DNA from: Lobosporangium transversale
Lineage: Eukaryota > Mortierellomycota > Mortierellomycetes > Mortierellales > Mortierellaceae
Direction: 5' to 3'
DNA length: 64,000 bases
NCBI RefSeq assembly: GCF_002105155.1
Contig: NW_019028999.1
Span: 186,001 to 250,000, forward strand
Shown: positions 37,825 to 49,373 of the stretch, one piece after another
Position numbering within the stretch: position 1 is the first letter of the stretch
Layout: each line of letters starts with the position of its first letter
Position numbers and translations under genes: made by a program
The notes under the pieces: generated by a model
The model's database searches: none
What the model saw: the letters and a program-made list of their open reading frames with translations, nothing else
Told to the model about the DNA's origin: nothing

Positions 37825-40658
37825 ATGACAGGATCCAAGAAAAAGACTTTGTCCGCATCTTCCATATCCTCATCATCCTCTGCAACTTCTTCTTCATCAG
37901 TATTTGAATCAGCATCATCTTCAACATCATCTACATTATCTATGTCTTCCCCTTATTTGACAGCCACCTCACCAGAGGAGGCGAATGGAGACGTAGCGGC
38001 CAAGACTTCAGTCAATGATACAGTCCTTGCTGCCTCTCCTTCCACTTCTACTTCCATTTTACCAGTTAAACCTATAAATCTCCTTAATCAAGCTGCAGCC
38101 TCTGACGTCTTGAAGCTTGATCAGACCGTGAGTCAGGATGCTATCAAGGGGGTTCAGATAGAAGCCGAAGACCCTTCTCATCTGTTCTGGGTAAGCAAAA
38201 GACCATATTGAAATACAGTAATCACGTACAGCAGAGAATTTTGGTATGAATTTTAGTGTCAAGCCATGTTAGTCTGGGTGTCAAAAACCACTTTTCACAG
38301 ACATGACTGCACTAAGGCATTTCATAGGATTAGTTGACGAATTTGTCATTTGTTCTCCCTAAAATTAACCTTAATAAATTAAATGACGTACTAGGTCCCG
38401 TTCCATATGCATCCTGAGATTGCACCCAATGAATATAACAAGTGGCTATTGAAACATGGTGTAGACTCGAGTGGCAATGGTGGTTTGTTATCTGCCAGGA
38501 AAGCATCTCTTAACCGTCGTAAATCTGTGCTTTCTTCCCAATATAATCCTGGGGAAGACGATGAGGATGAAAAACAGACGAGCGATAAACTCAAGAAAAA
38601 ATTAAGCAGCCGTCAGATGAATAAAGATGTCACTGGAAAAAATAAGGGGCAAGATTTCCTCTCTGGTATTTTCTCTGTTCCATTAGAGAATATGGGAGAG
38701 CCGCCTTTGAAAACAAAGGCCTTATTAAGAAGGTCCTCCAGTCATACGCAAGCATCTCCTCGCAAAGGTATGTCGAAATATATCGAGTAGGTTTTACTTT
38801 CTAGCCAGCATACGATCAAGTTTCGCAGATAACTAATCTGTATTCATGTGGTTAAACAGGTGATGAGCCTGGATTCGATGCGATAGCTGAGAATACTATG
38901 GACATGGCAGCCGAAGACCTTGCAACCGTGAAGCGCGGAAGTGCCCTGACTAGGCACGGGCTCTCTTTGTTGAGAAGGAGCGCGCGAACCAAAATTCGTA
39001 GGAATTCTACAACATCAAGTGAAAGCAAGAACGATACATCGCGGTTACGACCATCAGTGATTGAAAATGGCGATTATCCCGCTGTGACACTTGTTGATCC
39101 TGGACCATTGCCATTGCCTTCATCATCTTTCACGTCAATATCCCCTGAGGTGGCCACTGCAACAGCTCTCTCAACCCCAGTGACAAGCACAATTGCTGCA
39201 TCTCCAACCATCAATAACAACGGTCTGGCTGTACGAGCAGAGCCATCAGGCCCAAAGCCAATAAAGCGGTTTGTCTCAACACTCCGCGACCCCTCCAAAC
39301 CCACTATAACGACGTATGTGGAGCCACAGCTCTTGGAACAACGTCAAAAGGAGATCGAGGAAGCATTACGTTCATCGATGTCCACATCTAGCGCTCCTAA
39401 CCTCGCTTCTCTCACTGTCTCAGCGGACTCATCCAAACAAGTCCAAGCTAATGCTGTGAGGTCTGTCGAGAAAAGCACCACTTTGAGTGTTGAAAGTGCT
39501 GTCGTCTCAAAAATTTCATACCCGATCCCTCCCCCTGTGAAACTAAACCAAAACTTGCTTCAACAACAACCTCTGTCATCATCCAAAATATCCCCCTCGC
39601 CAGTCTCATCCACACAAAAGCATACTGTAACTATACAAAAACAATCAATCTCAACAGCACCATCTCAAGTCAAAAAATCCTCATCATGGTCCCGGTTCTG
39701 GGCAAAAGAGAAAGGAAGCGAAAAGTCCATGGAAGCGGAGCAGCGCTCAAATCAAAATTCATTTGCTCAACAGCAACCGAGTAATAACAGTGCTACTTCT
39801 ACGGAGACTATTAAAAAACAATCTACTTTCTCGCTGCTCTTCTCACGTAATAGCAAGGCACCATCTAAAGTCCAGGCAACCGGCTCCACAACTTACGTTT
39901 CTTCTCCACCCAATGGAATGATTGGACACTCGCCGAAGGAAAGCTACTTGAGTGATCCTTGCCGCATGCCGATCCACATCGAGCGAGCAATCTACAAGAT
40001 GTCACATATTAAACTAGCAGATCCCCGAAGGCCATTGCATGAACAAGTGTTGATCTCTAACATGATGTTTTGGTATTTGGGTGTGATCCAACAGCAACAA
40101 CAGCAGCTAGAGCTACAGCAGCAGCAGCAAGTACAGCAGTCATCGCAGATTCAGCAAGGTGTAGTAGAAGCTAGGCAGACCCATGACCAGATGTCGACTC
40201 ATTCCTTGGAGGCTAAAGAAAACTCTAGCCAGAATACCAAGTCGCATAGTGATGGTTTGATTCTGGAAACAAGAGTTGAAGGATACGAGTATATTGTACC
40301 ACAGCAGGACAGTAACTCTAATTCACATGCTCGGCCCCCAAGCAAGAATATTGCCCACGAATCACCACAAAATGTATCTTTTAATGGCCTGCCTATGAGA
40401 GACGATGCTGAGTATGACGAGGAGAGCATGATCGGGGGCGGCTTTGACGAAGAGTTGGACTGGTCTGATGATGAGGTTGAAGGGAAAGAGGACGCAGGAG
40501 CAGGTTCTCTTTACCTCCAGAGTGAAGCTCAAGCTTCAAGTAGCTTCCAGATGCATCCCATGCAGTCTGGCTCTAGTCCTATGCTCGCGTCTCAAGACAC
40601 AGCTCCATTGACTTATTATCCAGAATCAAGACGCCCAGACACAGTGTCTGTTTCGTAA
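37825..40658 (+). CDS. Zds1/Zds2-family protein, 845 aa (5' end uncertain)
   Basis: Three exons: 37825-38190, 38395-38767 and 38860-40658. The Zds_C domain (PF08632) is at about residues 620-680: PIHIERAIYKMSHIKLADP then EQVLISNMMFWYLGVI, followed by Gln runs much as in yeast Zds1. Two other family landmarks are present: HLFWVPFHMHPEIAPNEY, matching the LLWVP..HP box, and LTRHGLSLLRRSARTKIRR, matching the yeast SRHG..LIRRPS region. The rest is Ser/Thr-rich and disordered. Zds proteins bind PP2A-Cdc55 and steer mitotic exit, polarity and stress signalling. The frame stays open for 52 codons upstream of this ATG with protein-like content (VYDFKALSLVDTSENPGWKF), so a real upstream exon probably exists and the true start is farther 5'. 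Confidence 0.87.
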
Positions 40659-40780
40659 TATTTAGAGTTTTGTGTAAAGCAAAAAAAAAAAAAAAATGAA
40701 AGGCTAAGCCTCTTTGCATTGAAGTAAAAGAGGCACTAATCGATTAGTTTGTGAACCTCCCTTTAACATCTGCAGAAAAA

Positions 40781-41389
40781 ATGGTTTGTGACTGTCAGTG
40801 ATCAATCCGAAGAAGCAATGCGAAAGACTAGGGTAGATGGATGTACATGGAGGCGCCATAGTATCCATCGAATATCATAATCATTCATAACTTCAACCGT
40901 TGACATCGGTACCTATCTATCGACATCCACTACTGTATTCTGTGGATTTGAAACTGTAAAAAATGAGTTATCGATCACACTGGAGCATTCAAGAGATGAA
41001 CTCGGATGGCAATGGACGAGCTGGAAAATAGAGATGTTATCTGATCGGAATTGCAGGAATGGAATAAAGCTATTAATGTATTTAAATAACAGTACTCTGG
41101 TTCATCAAACCGACAATAACTTATCATCTCGAAACAGACGATGACACAGGATAGAAAGAGAAAGAAGGATGACATTTGGCTGCATTCGTTCACCTTTAAA
41201 AAAAGTGAAGGAAATCTAACAGGGATTACGATGGATTGTCCATTTACTTTTTTTGTTGCTGACAATAGGCTCGCGGACCCAAAAAGCACTTGAAGCGCCT
41301 CAATGCTCCCAAGCACTGGATGCTGGACAAGCTCACCGGCACCTATGTATGTTTACGGCTGTATTTTTTACCCTTACTTTCTCCCATCA

Positions 41390-41427
<38 letters not shown>

Positions 41428-42869
41428 GGGAATCAGTGTGGTCACGAGGGATATCAGCAAAAGACATACAACTTGAAGTGATTCATTCTTTTTCGCCATT
41501 TCACTCAACGCTTGGAACAATCTGCCATTAAAAAGACAACACCGAGAGGGTATTGAGACAGCTCCGCCGAGACTCGCGTCCTAATATGAACTTGTTCAAA
41601 TAGAGGCATTTTTAAGGCACAGGATCAGGACCGCGATCAGGACTCTGTCTTTTCCTTTTTTTATCTGGAAAGCCATTTAAAGATGTGCTTCCTATGAATC
41701 TTTAAAATTTTATAAGAAGGACAAAGTAGTTGGACATTCCAATTATTTCAGCGTCGTATGGCAACATTTAGGATATTTGAGGGGGTCAGAGCGTACCTTC
41801 ATCAGAATAGATACTTGGATCTTGTATCTCGGGAACATGAATGCTTGTGACGTACTGGCTTGGAGCAGGATAAATAATAGGCGGTAGCAACATGATCAGC
41901 ATTCAGGCGTTACACAGAACATACTGCTATTGCTATTATTATCATTATCTTCACACGATCTGTTTCCCTTGAAACGCCAATGGTCTGGCTTTTCGTTGAG
42001 AGATTTGCAATTATTTTTAAACAACTACAACGTCAATTTTTTATTTCATTTGTTACCAAAAAAAAAAAAAAAAAAAAAAAAAAAGACTCGCTGTCTCTTT
42101 ATTTATTTTTATGCACTTTTTATATTAATATATTTCTTTGTCTTTATGGAAAACCTTGATTTTATAGGCTCCCAGACCCTCGGCTGGCCCTCACAAGCTC
42201 CGTGAGTGCTTGCCTCTTGTTATCTTGATGCGTAACCGTCTCAAGTACGCTCTCAACGGCAAGGAGGTCTTGTCCATCCTTATGCAGCGTTTCGTCAAGG
42301 TTGACGGCAAGGTCCGCACCGACACCACCTTCCCCGCCGGTTTCATGGATGTGATCACTATTGAGAAGACTGGCGAGAACTTCCGTCTTGTCTATGATAC
42401 CAAGGGTCGTTTCACTGTCCACCGTATCACTGCTGAGGAGGCCAAGTACAAATTGTGCAAGGTCAAGAAGGTTCAGCTCGGTGCCAAGGGCATTCCTTTT
42501 GTCGTCACTCACGATGGTCGTACCCTTCGTTACCCTGATCCTTTGATCAAGGTCAACGACACTATCAAGCTTGACCTTGAGACTGGCAAGTTCAACGAAT
42601 TCGTCAAGTTCGAAGTTGGTAACGTTGCCATGGTTACTGGTGGTCGTAACACCGGTCGTGTCGGTGTCATCACTCACCGTGAACGTCACATTGGAGGTTT
42701 CGATATTATCCACATCAAGGATGTTCTCGACCGTCAATTCGCTACCCGTGTCTCCAACGTTTTCGTCCTTGGTGAAGGCAATAAGCCTTGGGTCTCTCTT
42801 CCCAAGAACAAGGGTGTTAAACTCACCATTGCTGAGGAGCGTGATCGCCGTCGTGCTGCTGCCATCTAA
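40781..42869 (+). CDS. RPS4: 40S ribosomal protein S4 (eS4), 260 aa
   Basis: Three exons: 40781-40783 (proposed ATG-only), 41269-41346 and 42168-42869. From [22 protein letters not shown] onward the protein matches eukaryotic eS4 almost residue for residue (yeast 261 aa), including [37 protein letters not shown] and the C-terminal ERDRRRA. Codon use is strongly biased, with C-ending codons, as expected for high expression. The second exon begins with Ala2 straight after AATAG, and the in-frame codon before it is TAG, so the initiator ATG must be on a separate exon. The only ATG followed by a GT donor upstream is at 40781 (ATG|GTTTGT), just 122 bp after the Zds stop. Introns are long (485 and 821 bp). 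The body is certain; the first exon is tentative. Confidence 0.88.
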
Positions 42870-44812
42870 AGAAGAAGTGAAGAAAAATAACAAAATAAAG
42901 ATCCCTTTTGTTTGTGGGTTCAGTAAACATACCTGATACCAGTTTGATGATACTGTTGCTCTACTTCAAGGATATCAAAAGGCGGCAGTTTTTTGTACCA
43001 AATATTTGAAAGCATACGTCTAGATTGTTAATATAATCCGTAGAGCATTATTGGCTCTGACAGATACAGCATAATATCCGGTGGTGCATCAAAGCTCATT
43101 GCGCAAAATCATATTGCATTTTGATCTTTTGTCATTGATTGAACGAAGCAATATTCTACAGTCTTGAAGTATTTTGTCTGTTATCATAGATGGATGACCT
43201 TTTTTTTTTTTTTTTTTTTTTTTACCTTAGCCTATCTGCGCTTCCTGATGTGTGTACCGCCGACGTGCCAGTATCTCTTGCTTTCTATCTTTTGTTTCTA
43301 CTGGCGGTTCATGTCTACTGATAAAGTCAATTACGAACTAAAAAGGAAAGCAACACACAAAAATAGCATTTTAAGCACTCCACCCTAGTCCCCGTTTCTT
43401 GATTACCATCATTACATTTGTATGTACCGCTAACTACCGGCATACTGGTGGCATACCGCAAGGGTGCGAAATTGACTAATCTAACATTAGCTGGCTTTGA
43501 CTATATTGTAGATCTGTTGCTTTTCCTTAAGTTGGGATCATGTCATGCTCGCATTAATCATAAAATGGCCCAGTCTCTTCCGCGAGTCCATCACTTCGTT
43601 ATTACTATGCCTAGATTACTCACCAGTTGCTTCCTCTTCTCCTTCTTTTTTTTTTCTTCTATTCATCTCTTACTATTTATAGTTGTCGTAGCAAAGATGG
43701 TAAGAGGGTGCTTCGAGAGTCTGTTCGAAATGATTAATGATATCGATTGTGTTTTGAGGCCTAATCAGGCTAAGTGCGTACAGGACCAGCATTACCTTTG
43801 ACGTTGAATCCATCGTGGACTTCTCTGACAGACACATATGTTTGCAAAACATTCTATGCTTGTCATGATCAAAGCACGAACAAGGTAGAAGAACGGCGGT
43901 TCTTAGTCTATACCAATGGAGTCTCTTTCCTTGGTGTAGAAAAGCATTTGACTATCAGCCGTAGGGGATAGCAAGCGCAAGTATATCGCTCTTATGCCTT
44001 AGTTGTTAACTACAATCTTTCTACATATCTTTCTCTTAGCTCGGCCGCCACTGTCCTAGCTTTGCACCATCTAAATCGAGTGCCAATGCCTTCGCTTTTC
44101 TAACCATTTTGTATTGTGAGAGTTGCAACTTGTACGCCTTTATTGACATGAGGGAATTGTACCCTTAAAAGCTTTACCAACGGTATTTGCAGCAAAATAA
44201 ATGACACGATCGACTGGCATGCCTCTTTTGCCATGTATATCAGGCTCTCTAAGGCCGGAACTATGCTCCCAAAAGGTTGCTAGCATGCAATTGCTGCTAG
44301 TTCTACATGTCTATGGTAAGAAGATATAGCTTTAAGAAATAATTTTTTACTGCTGCTAGCTGATATTCACACTTCTCCCGGATCAAGTTCTTTGGATATA
44401 TTGCTATCGGCTTGAGCAAATATTATGTCTTCAAGGCGTTTCTGGCCTTTGTTGGCTTCATCGCTTCCAAGCGTTAGACATTCTTAGACTACACAAAGGT
44501 GTGATCATTGGCCGCAACGTAGCCAACATCACCCGCAACTTTCTAATTTAGCAACAAATACCTCGCTATCTGTAACCGATTGACAGGTATGGGGAGTGTT
44601 TATGGATGAAAAGCAGGTATACAGTGCGCGCCAAACGTCAAGCATCATTCCTTAAGTAACGGCCACTTGGTAAATTCATAGAAATTTAGTCTAGAGCAAA
44701 CGCGCTTTTGGAATTAGCACAGCCACGTTGATGACGTGTTATTAATGATAGATGTGGAGTTAAACCATTTTTTTATTTTTCATCTGCTCTGACTCATTCA
44801 CATTTAACGCAA
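42870..44812. other. Gene-poor region between RPS4 and CAP1
   Basis: 1.9 kb without an intact gene. It starts with the RPS4 3' region; a poly(T) run lies at about 43199-43223. From about 43250 on, base composition is more balanced than other intergenic DNA and homopolymers are rare. Short protein-like frames occur on the minus strand (listed separately). The last 60 bp or so before 44813 are the CAP1 leader. Confidence 0.4.
44140..44483 (-). pseudogene. Protein-like relic frames, possibly a decayed gene or transposon
   Basis: Two minus-strand open stretches, 44367-44483 and 44140-44310, in different frames and separated by 57 bp. The first reads LGSDEANKGQKRLEDIIF...SKELDPGEV; the second reads CMLATFWEHSSGLREPDIHG then GMPVDRVIYFAANTVGKAF. 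Both look like real protein composition but end in stops and carry no start. The second is preceded by CTTACCATAG, a fair splice acceptor, so an intact multi-exon gene is not excluded. I do not recognise the family. Confidence 0.25.
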
Positions 44813-46192
44813 ATGGCAACTGTTGAAGAAAAGATTTCGATTGCCTCGAGTTTCTTGAAAGCTGCCCCTCCAGGTTACCAAATTGTTGCTCCTTTCTGGA
44901 AGTTACTGGTCAATAGAAATTATTAAAGAATGTATCAACCTGACTCGCGCTCTTTTTTTTTTTTTTTTTCTTTTTTAAACACCACCTGTATCTTTTTTGA
45001 AATAGGTGAAATCAACGACGTATTCAATGGTAAGTTGTTTCTGCCGCTCTCCTTTCATTTCCATTTTTTATTTCTTTACTTCTTTTCTAACTTGATATCT
45101 TGGGGCGCCAATGTTATGACGCGTTGAACAGATGTTCGTGGGTTGGTTGGAGATGATGAATTATTAGATGGAGGTATCTTGAATGCGCTTGAGGAATACA
45201 ACACCGAGGAATTGGCTACTGTCGACGTACCTGGTATCGAGGGGAAGGCAAGCTTATTATATTTTTGCTTTTCCTCCTCTCTTACGTTGAAAATTATTAT
45301 TGACTCCTTAGTTTTTTTCCCTGTCTATCTTCTCCATTGTATCGTTGTATAGGCTATTGTTTCCAAGCACGGACAGATTGAAAGCGATCGATTCTTACAC
45401 CCAAAAACCAACAAAGTCTTTAAACTGGATCACTTTCGTCAGGTAATTTGGTGTAGAGGAGTCCCCTTCTTGAACTTTATTACGATACATTCAATGTAAA
45501 GTCTGATTTTTTTTTTTTTTTTTTTTTTTTTGCTTGGACGGGACGGGTTTCTATAGGTTGCTTCAGATGTTCAAGACCACACCGTAGACGAAGGGATCGA
45601 AGAACTTCGCAAGACGATTGAAAAGGATACAGAAGATTATATGGCTGACCGGTATGCAGAAGGAGTCTCAGCTGTTTATGGATCCAATGGCAAAATTACA
45701 ATTGCAATTGTCCATAACAAGTACAGTCCATCCAACTTCTGGAACGGACGGTGGAGATCAATTTGGCAGTTGGAGACAACAACGAGCCAAGTGAAGGGCA
45801 CCTTGAAATGCAAGGTCCATTATTATGAAGATGGAAATGTTCAACTGGAGACATCAAAAGAAATCGACGAAAAGCTTTCCAAGACCTCAGCTGATCCTGT
45901 ATGTCTTTGGAGAAGAAGATGGAGGTTTTCATAAATATCAATTGCTGAAAATTTATCTTACATTTTCTTTCCTTACTATTTCAATTTGTCCAGAACACTG
46001 CTGTATCAAGGGCATTGCTAGATCTAATTGCTACAGCTGAATTGAAGTATCAGACCGCTTTGAACGAGAGTTACCACGAAATGGCCGAGAACACGTTTAA
46101 TGGCCTTCGTCGTGCATTGCCAATGACACGCTCAAAGCTTGACTGGAACAAGGTAAACATTGTATTCCTGTCTGGAAAGGTCTTAACAAAAG

Positions 46193-46225
<33 letters not shown>

Positions 46226-46295
46226 TATTTTATTATTGTTATCATTATTTTAGATTCTAACATACCGTATTGGAGCCGAGCTATCTGCAAAATAA
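44813..46295 (+). CDS. CAP1: F-actin-capping protein alpha subunit, 277 aa
   Basis: Seven exons: 44813-44873, 45006-45029 (24 nt), 45132-45247, 45353-45442, 45557-45898, 45994-46152 and 46254-46295. The product matches the CapZ-alpha family in length (268-286 aa) and content: EKISIASSFLKAAPPGEINDVFND at the start, KHGQIESDRFLHP, HTVDEGIEELR, IAIVHNKYSPSNFWNGRWRS (family signature) and KVHYYEDGNVQL. The last exon gives ILTYRIGAELSAK, the actin-binding tail. With the beta subunit it caps barbed ends of actin filaments at cortical patches. Intron 3 uses a GC donor (AAG|GCAAGC); no GT site keeps frame. Intron 1 has a weak GTTACC donor. The gene is convergent with the ABCD transporter (142 bp apart). 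Confidence 0.93.
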
Positions 46296-46437
46296 GGAAT
46301 GATAGAGATTTATTGAGTATGGACTGGAAAAAGTGTAATAGGAATAAAATTGAAACTGGATTGTAGACAACAAGAGACCATCATTTATGGCGAAAATAAA
46401 TAAAAAGAGAGACAACAAGATTTATTCCCAAGCATCT

Positions 46438-49373
46438 CTAAAACAGACCGCGTTTCTGAACCTTCACTCCATCTTGAGGACCAGCATTTAGTCCAACCTC
46501 AAGCTCCTTCTGAATCTCTGCATGACGTTCCTTAAGCTGCTCTACCTCGTCAAGCTTCGCTTGCAAAGATGCCATCTCCTTCTCGAGCGATTGGCGCTCC
46601 TCTGCAGTTCCGATAGTTGAAAATTCCCAATGACCGTGATCACCTGTGAATTTAAGCAGATGTAGATGATACTTGAATAATGCAGGTCTATGGGAAATGG
46701 TGATCAGCGTTATACCGATATCTTTTGCATGGTTGTACATGAGGCCTTCAACATCAGAGCTGACGGCAGAGGTGCACTCGTCCAAGATGGCGAACTTGGG
46801 TTTGTGATAGAATAACCTTGCCAAATTCATCTGATGTCAAAATAATAGCAAACAGGAACTATTAATAACTGATTTACTTCCATGGGTTTCCTTTGTACGA
46901 CATAAAAAAAAAGCTTACTCTTTGCTTCTCTCCACCAGAAAAGACATCTTTCCATTCTTTGACAGTATCCCAGCCTCCCTCACGGTCAGGAATATATGCA
47001 AGATGGACATGCTTCAGGATGGTCATCAATTCCTCATCAGTCCTACCAGCCTTGATCATATCAGCATGAGAGTGTGGGTAGATGACTTGGTCTCGGAGTG
47101 AACCAATCGAGAGATAAGCTCGTTGAGGAATGTAAAAGATATCTTTAGGAGCGGGTCGCTGGATTTGGCCACGGAACACAGGCCAGAGTCCGCTGATTAC
47201 ACGGGCAAATCCAGTCTTGCCCACGCCATTGGGTCCAGTCACTAGCATATGGTCACCAGGCTTGATGTCAACGCTCAGATCACGAACAAGCTCCTCGCCA
47301 CCGTTTGAATTTCCAGGCGAGGGCGTCACGATAGGGACATTCACAAATTTAATGCCTTCATATCCGTAGCCGATGATGCCACGGATGTCGTCAAGTGTAT
47401 AACGCTCTCCCTTAGAATCATCGCTACCTTCAGCTGAGGCAGGCTCATAGTTATCAGCATGAAGCTGATGCAGAACCGAGATCAAGTTGTAAACGCGGAG
47501 TGTTGAACCAGCCAGCTCGGACATCTCCTTGTAAGAGTACATCATACGCCCACCAGCATCTGCTAAGGACATCATCAGGCTGAATTAAGGAAGATATAAA
47601 CAAGAAGTGATTAGCAAGTGGACCTTTTAAAAACTACATAGAGATGTCGGAATAAAATTGATTTAGGGGGGGGGAGGGTCATTACCGCTTGCTAGTAATA
47701 AAGCCCTTAGTTCGAGCACCCACAGCTTGGTCCCCACTGGAAACATTCTTGGCAGAATCGACGCCTCCAAGCGCAGGAAAGAAAACAGGCAGAGCGCACA
47801 AGGTTAAACCGACAGCTGACCAACAGTATTTGATGATGAAGTCCTCAAACATGTTGTAAGCAATACGGATCTTGTAAATCGAGTTGATGTGGCGAATTAA
47901 ACGCTTGTAAGTCTTGGTCAAGATCGAATGCTCAAGCTCTGCTCCATTATAGAATGCAATTTCCTCAGCGTTGGTAATCAGACGTGTATGAGCAGAGCGG
48001 AAGTCGCCCTTTTGATGACGAAGAGGAAAATAAATAATAAATTGAGTAACTCTTTGACAGTAGTAAAAAAGATAGCAAGTTTTAATCCTAGGTGTTTATA
48101 TACCTCCAATTTGGCTTCTACAGCAGCCAATTTACCAAAAGCAGGCGTGACCATGCGAAGCAAGAAAGCCGTAACAACGTAGGATACGAAGAGGCCACCC
48201 ATACCAGAGACACCGATTGAGCGCATCAGTTGGTAATTAAAAATGATGGTGTCCAAGAGGGGCTTGCCTAGATTTGAATACAATCCAGCAAGAGAGTCGC
48301 AGAACTTTGCGATATCGGTGGTGATGTATTGGTCGACTCCCTCGATACGGTCATCCAAGTTAAGAGCCTTGTAATATGTGATCTGATCGTTGAGATATAA
48401 GTCATGGACGTAACGTGTCAATCGAGTTCGGAAAGCAATGGAGAGCTTAGATTGCAAGTACCGGATCTATAGGTGTCAACCAAATGAATTGTTGGCAGCT
48501 GAGTTAGACCATACTCTTTGTAACGGTTGACATTGTTTGTGTGGACTCTTGTTCATCTTGCTTCTTAGGGTAAGTACTCTATATATCTTGTGCAACATAG
48601 CTGATTTGAGAAGTACGTGATAAATCCATTACCATGCTGTTAGTGTATGTGGCTGGCAGGGCAATGGCAAACCAATAACCAAGGCCCCGGATAAATCCCT
48701 TGCCATTGCCGGCAATCTTTTTGTCGAGGACATGAAATAAAATAATGAAATAAAATAAATTAGAATAGAGCAACAGATTAGCTTCTGAACATTATGGAAA
48801 AGATATATGCATGATCATGCACTAAATACTCACCAAATCCTTGACAATGGCTCCATCAAGACGAGCGACCACGACACTAAGATAAGTTCTCAGGACCAAG
48901 AATGTGGTGTGTAAGACCAAAATGAAACTTTCTTTGCACCGCAGTTTGGGGATCAGGATCTTGAAAATAGCCTCGATCTGACGGAAGAACTCTTTGTTCA
49001 CGCCAACCTTGACTGAAGACTTTACAGAACTAGCGGACGATCCTGCAGAGGCGACTTTTGAAGGTGGGAAGTATTTGCGGTTGCGTTCAATAGTCGCCTC
49101 AGAGGTATACTTGATTGATTTCTTGGGTGCCTGAACTCTGCCCTTCAAAATGCCCTTATCCTGTGTTGCGGAAGTAGATGCTGATGCTTTTGAAGCAGCA
49201 GCAGCCTTCTTCTCCTTGGCCTGTTTGTTGCTCAGATAGCGACCGACAACAATGGCAATGAAGCCAACAAGAGCAACAGCAGGAAGAGGACGTGCGGAGC
49301 TAGATTTTTTTGAGTGGATTGAATCCAAAACTGAGTTGATCTGCTGAGGCAGGTCCTTTGATTGCACTGCCAT
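46438..49373 (-). CDS. Peroxisomal ABCD-family fatty-acyl transporter (Pxa1/Pxa2 type), 787 aa
   Basis: Six exons: 48834-49373, 48633-48716, 48104-48466, 47686-48008, 46919-47579 and 46438-46830. A half-transporter: an N-terminal membrane segment (about residues 30-46), an ABC_membrane_2 transmembrane domain containing RGLGYWFAIALPATYTNSMI, RYVHDLYL and the EAA-like NAEEIAFYNGAELEHSIL, then a nucleotide-binding domain with Walker A GPNGVGKTG (about 552-560), signature FSGGEKQR (650-657), Walker B FAILDECTSAVSSDVE and switch His in TISHRP. A C-terminal coiled coil follows. Members pair as Pxa1-Pxa2 or ABCD1-3 dimers and import long-chain acyl-CoA into peroxisomes for beta-oxidation. I cannot say which of the two yeast partners it matches. 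Confidence 0.92.

Noticed and set aside
42162-42893. Antisense open frame of 243 codons across RPS4 exon 3
   Set aside because: It mirrors the strongly biased codon use of RPS4 on the other strand; the sense protein is unmistakable.
43307-43388. Short frame beginning MSTDKVNYELKRK
   Set aside because: Only 25 codons, no splice sites that extend it and no family resemblance.
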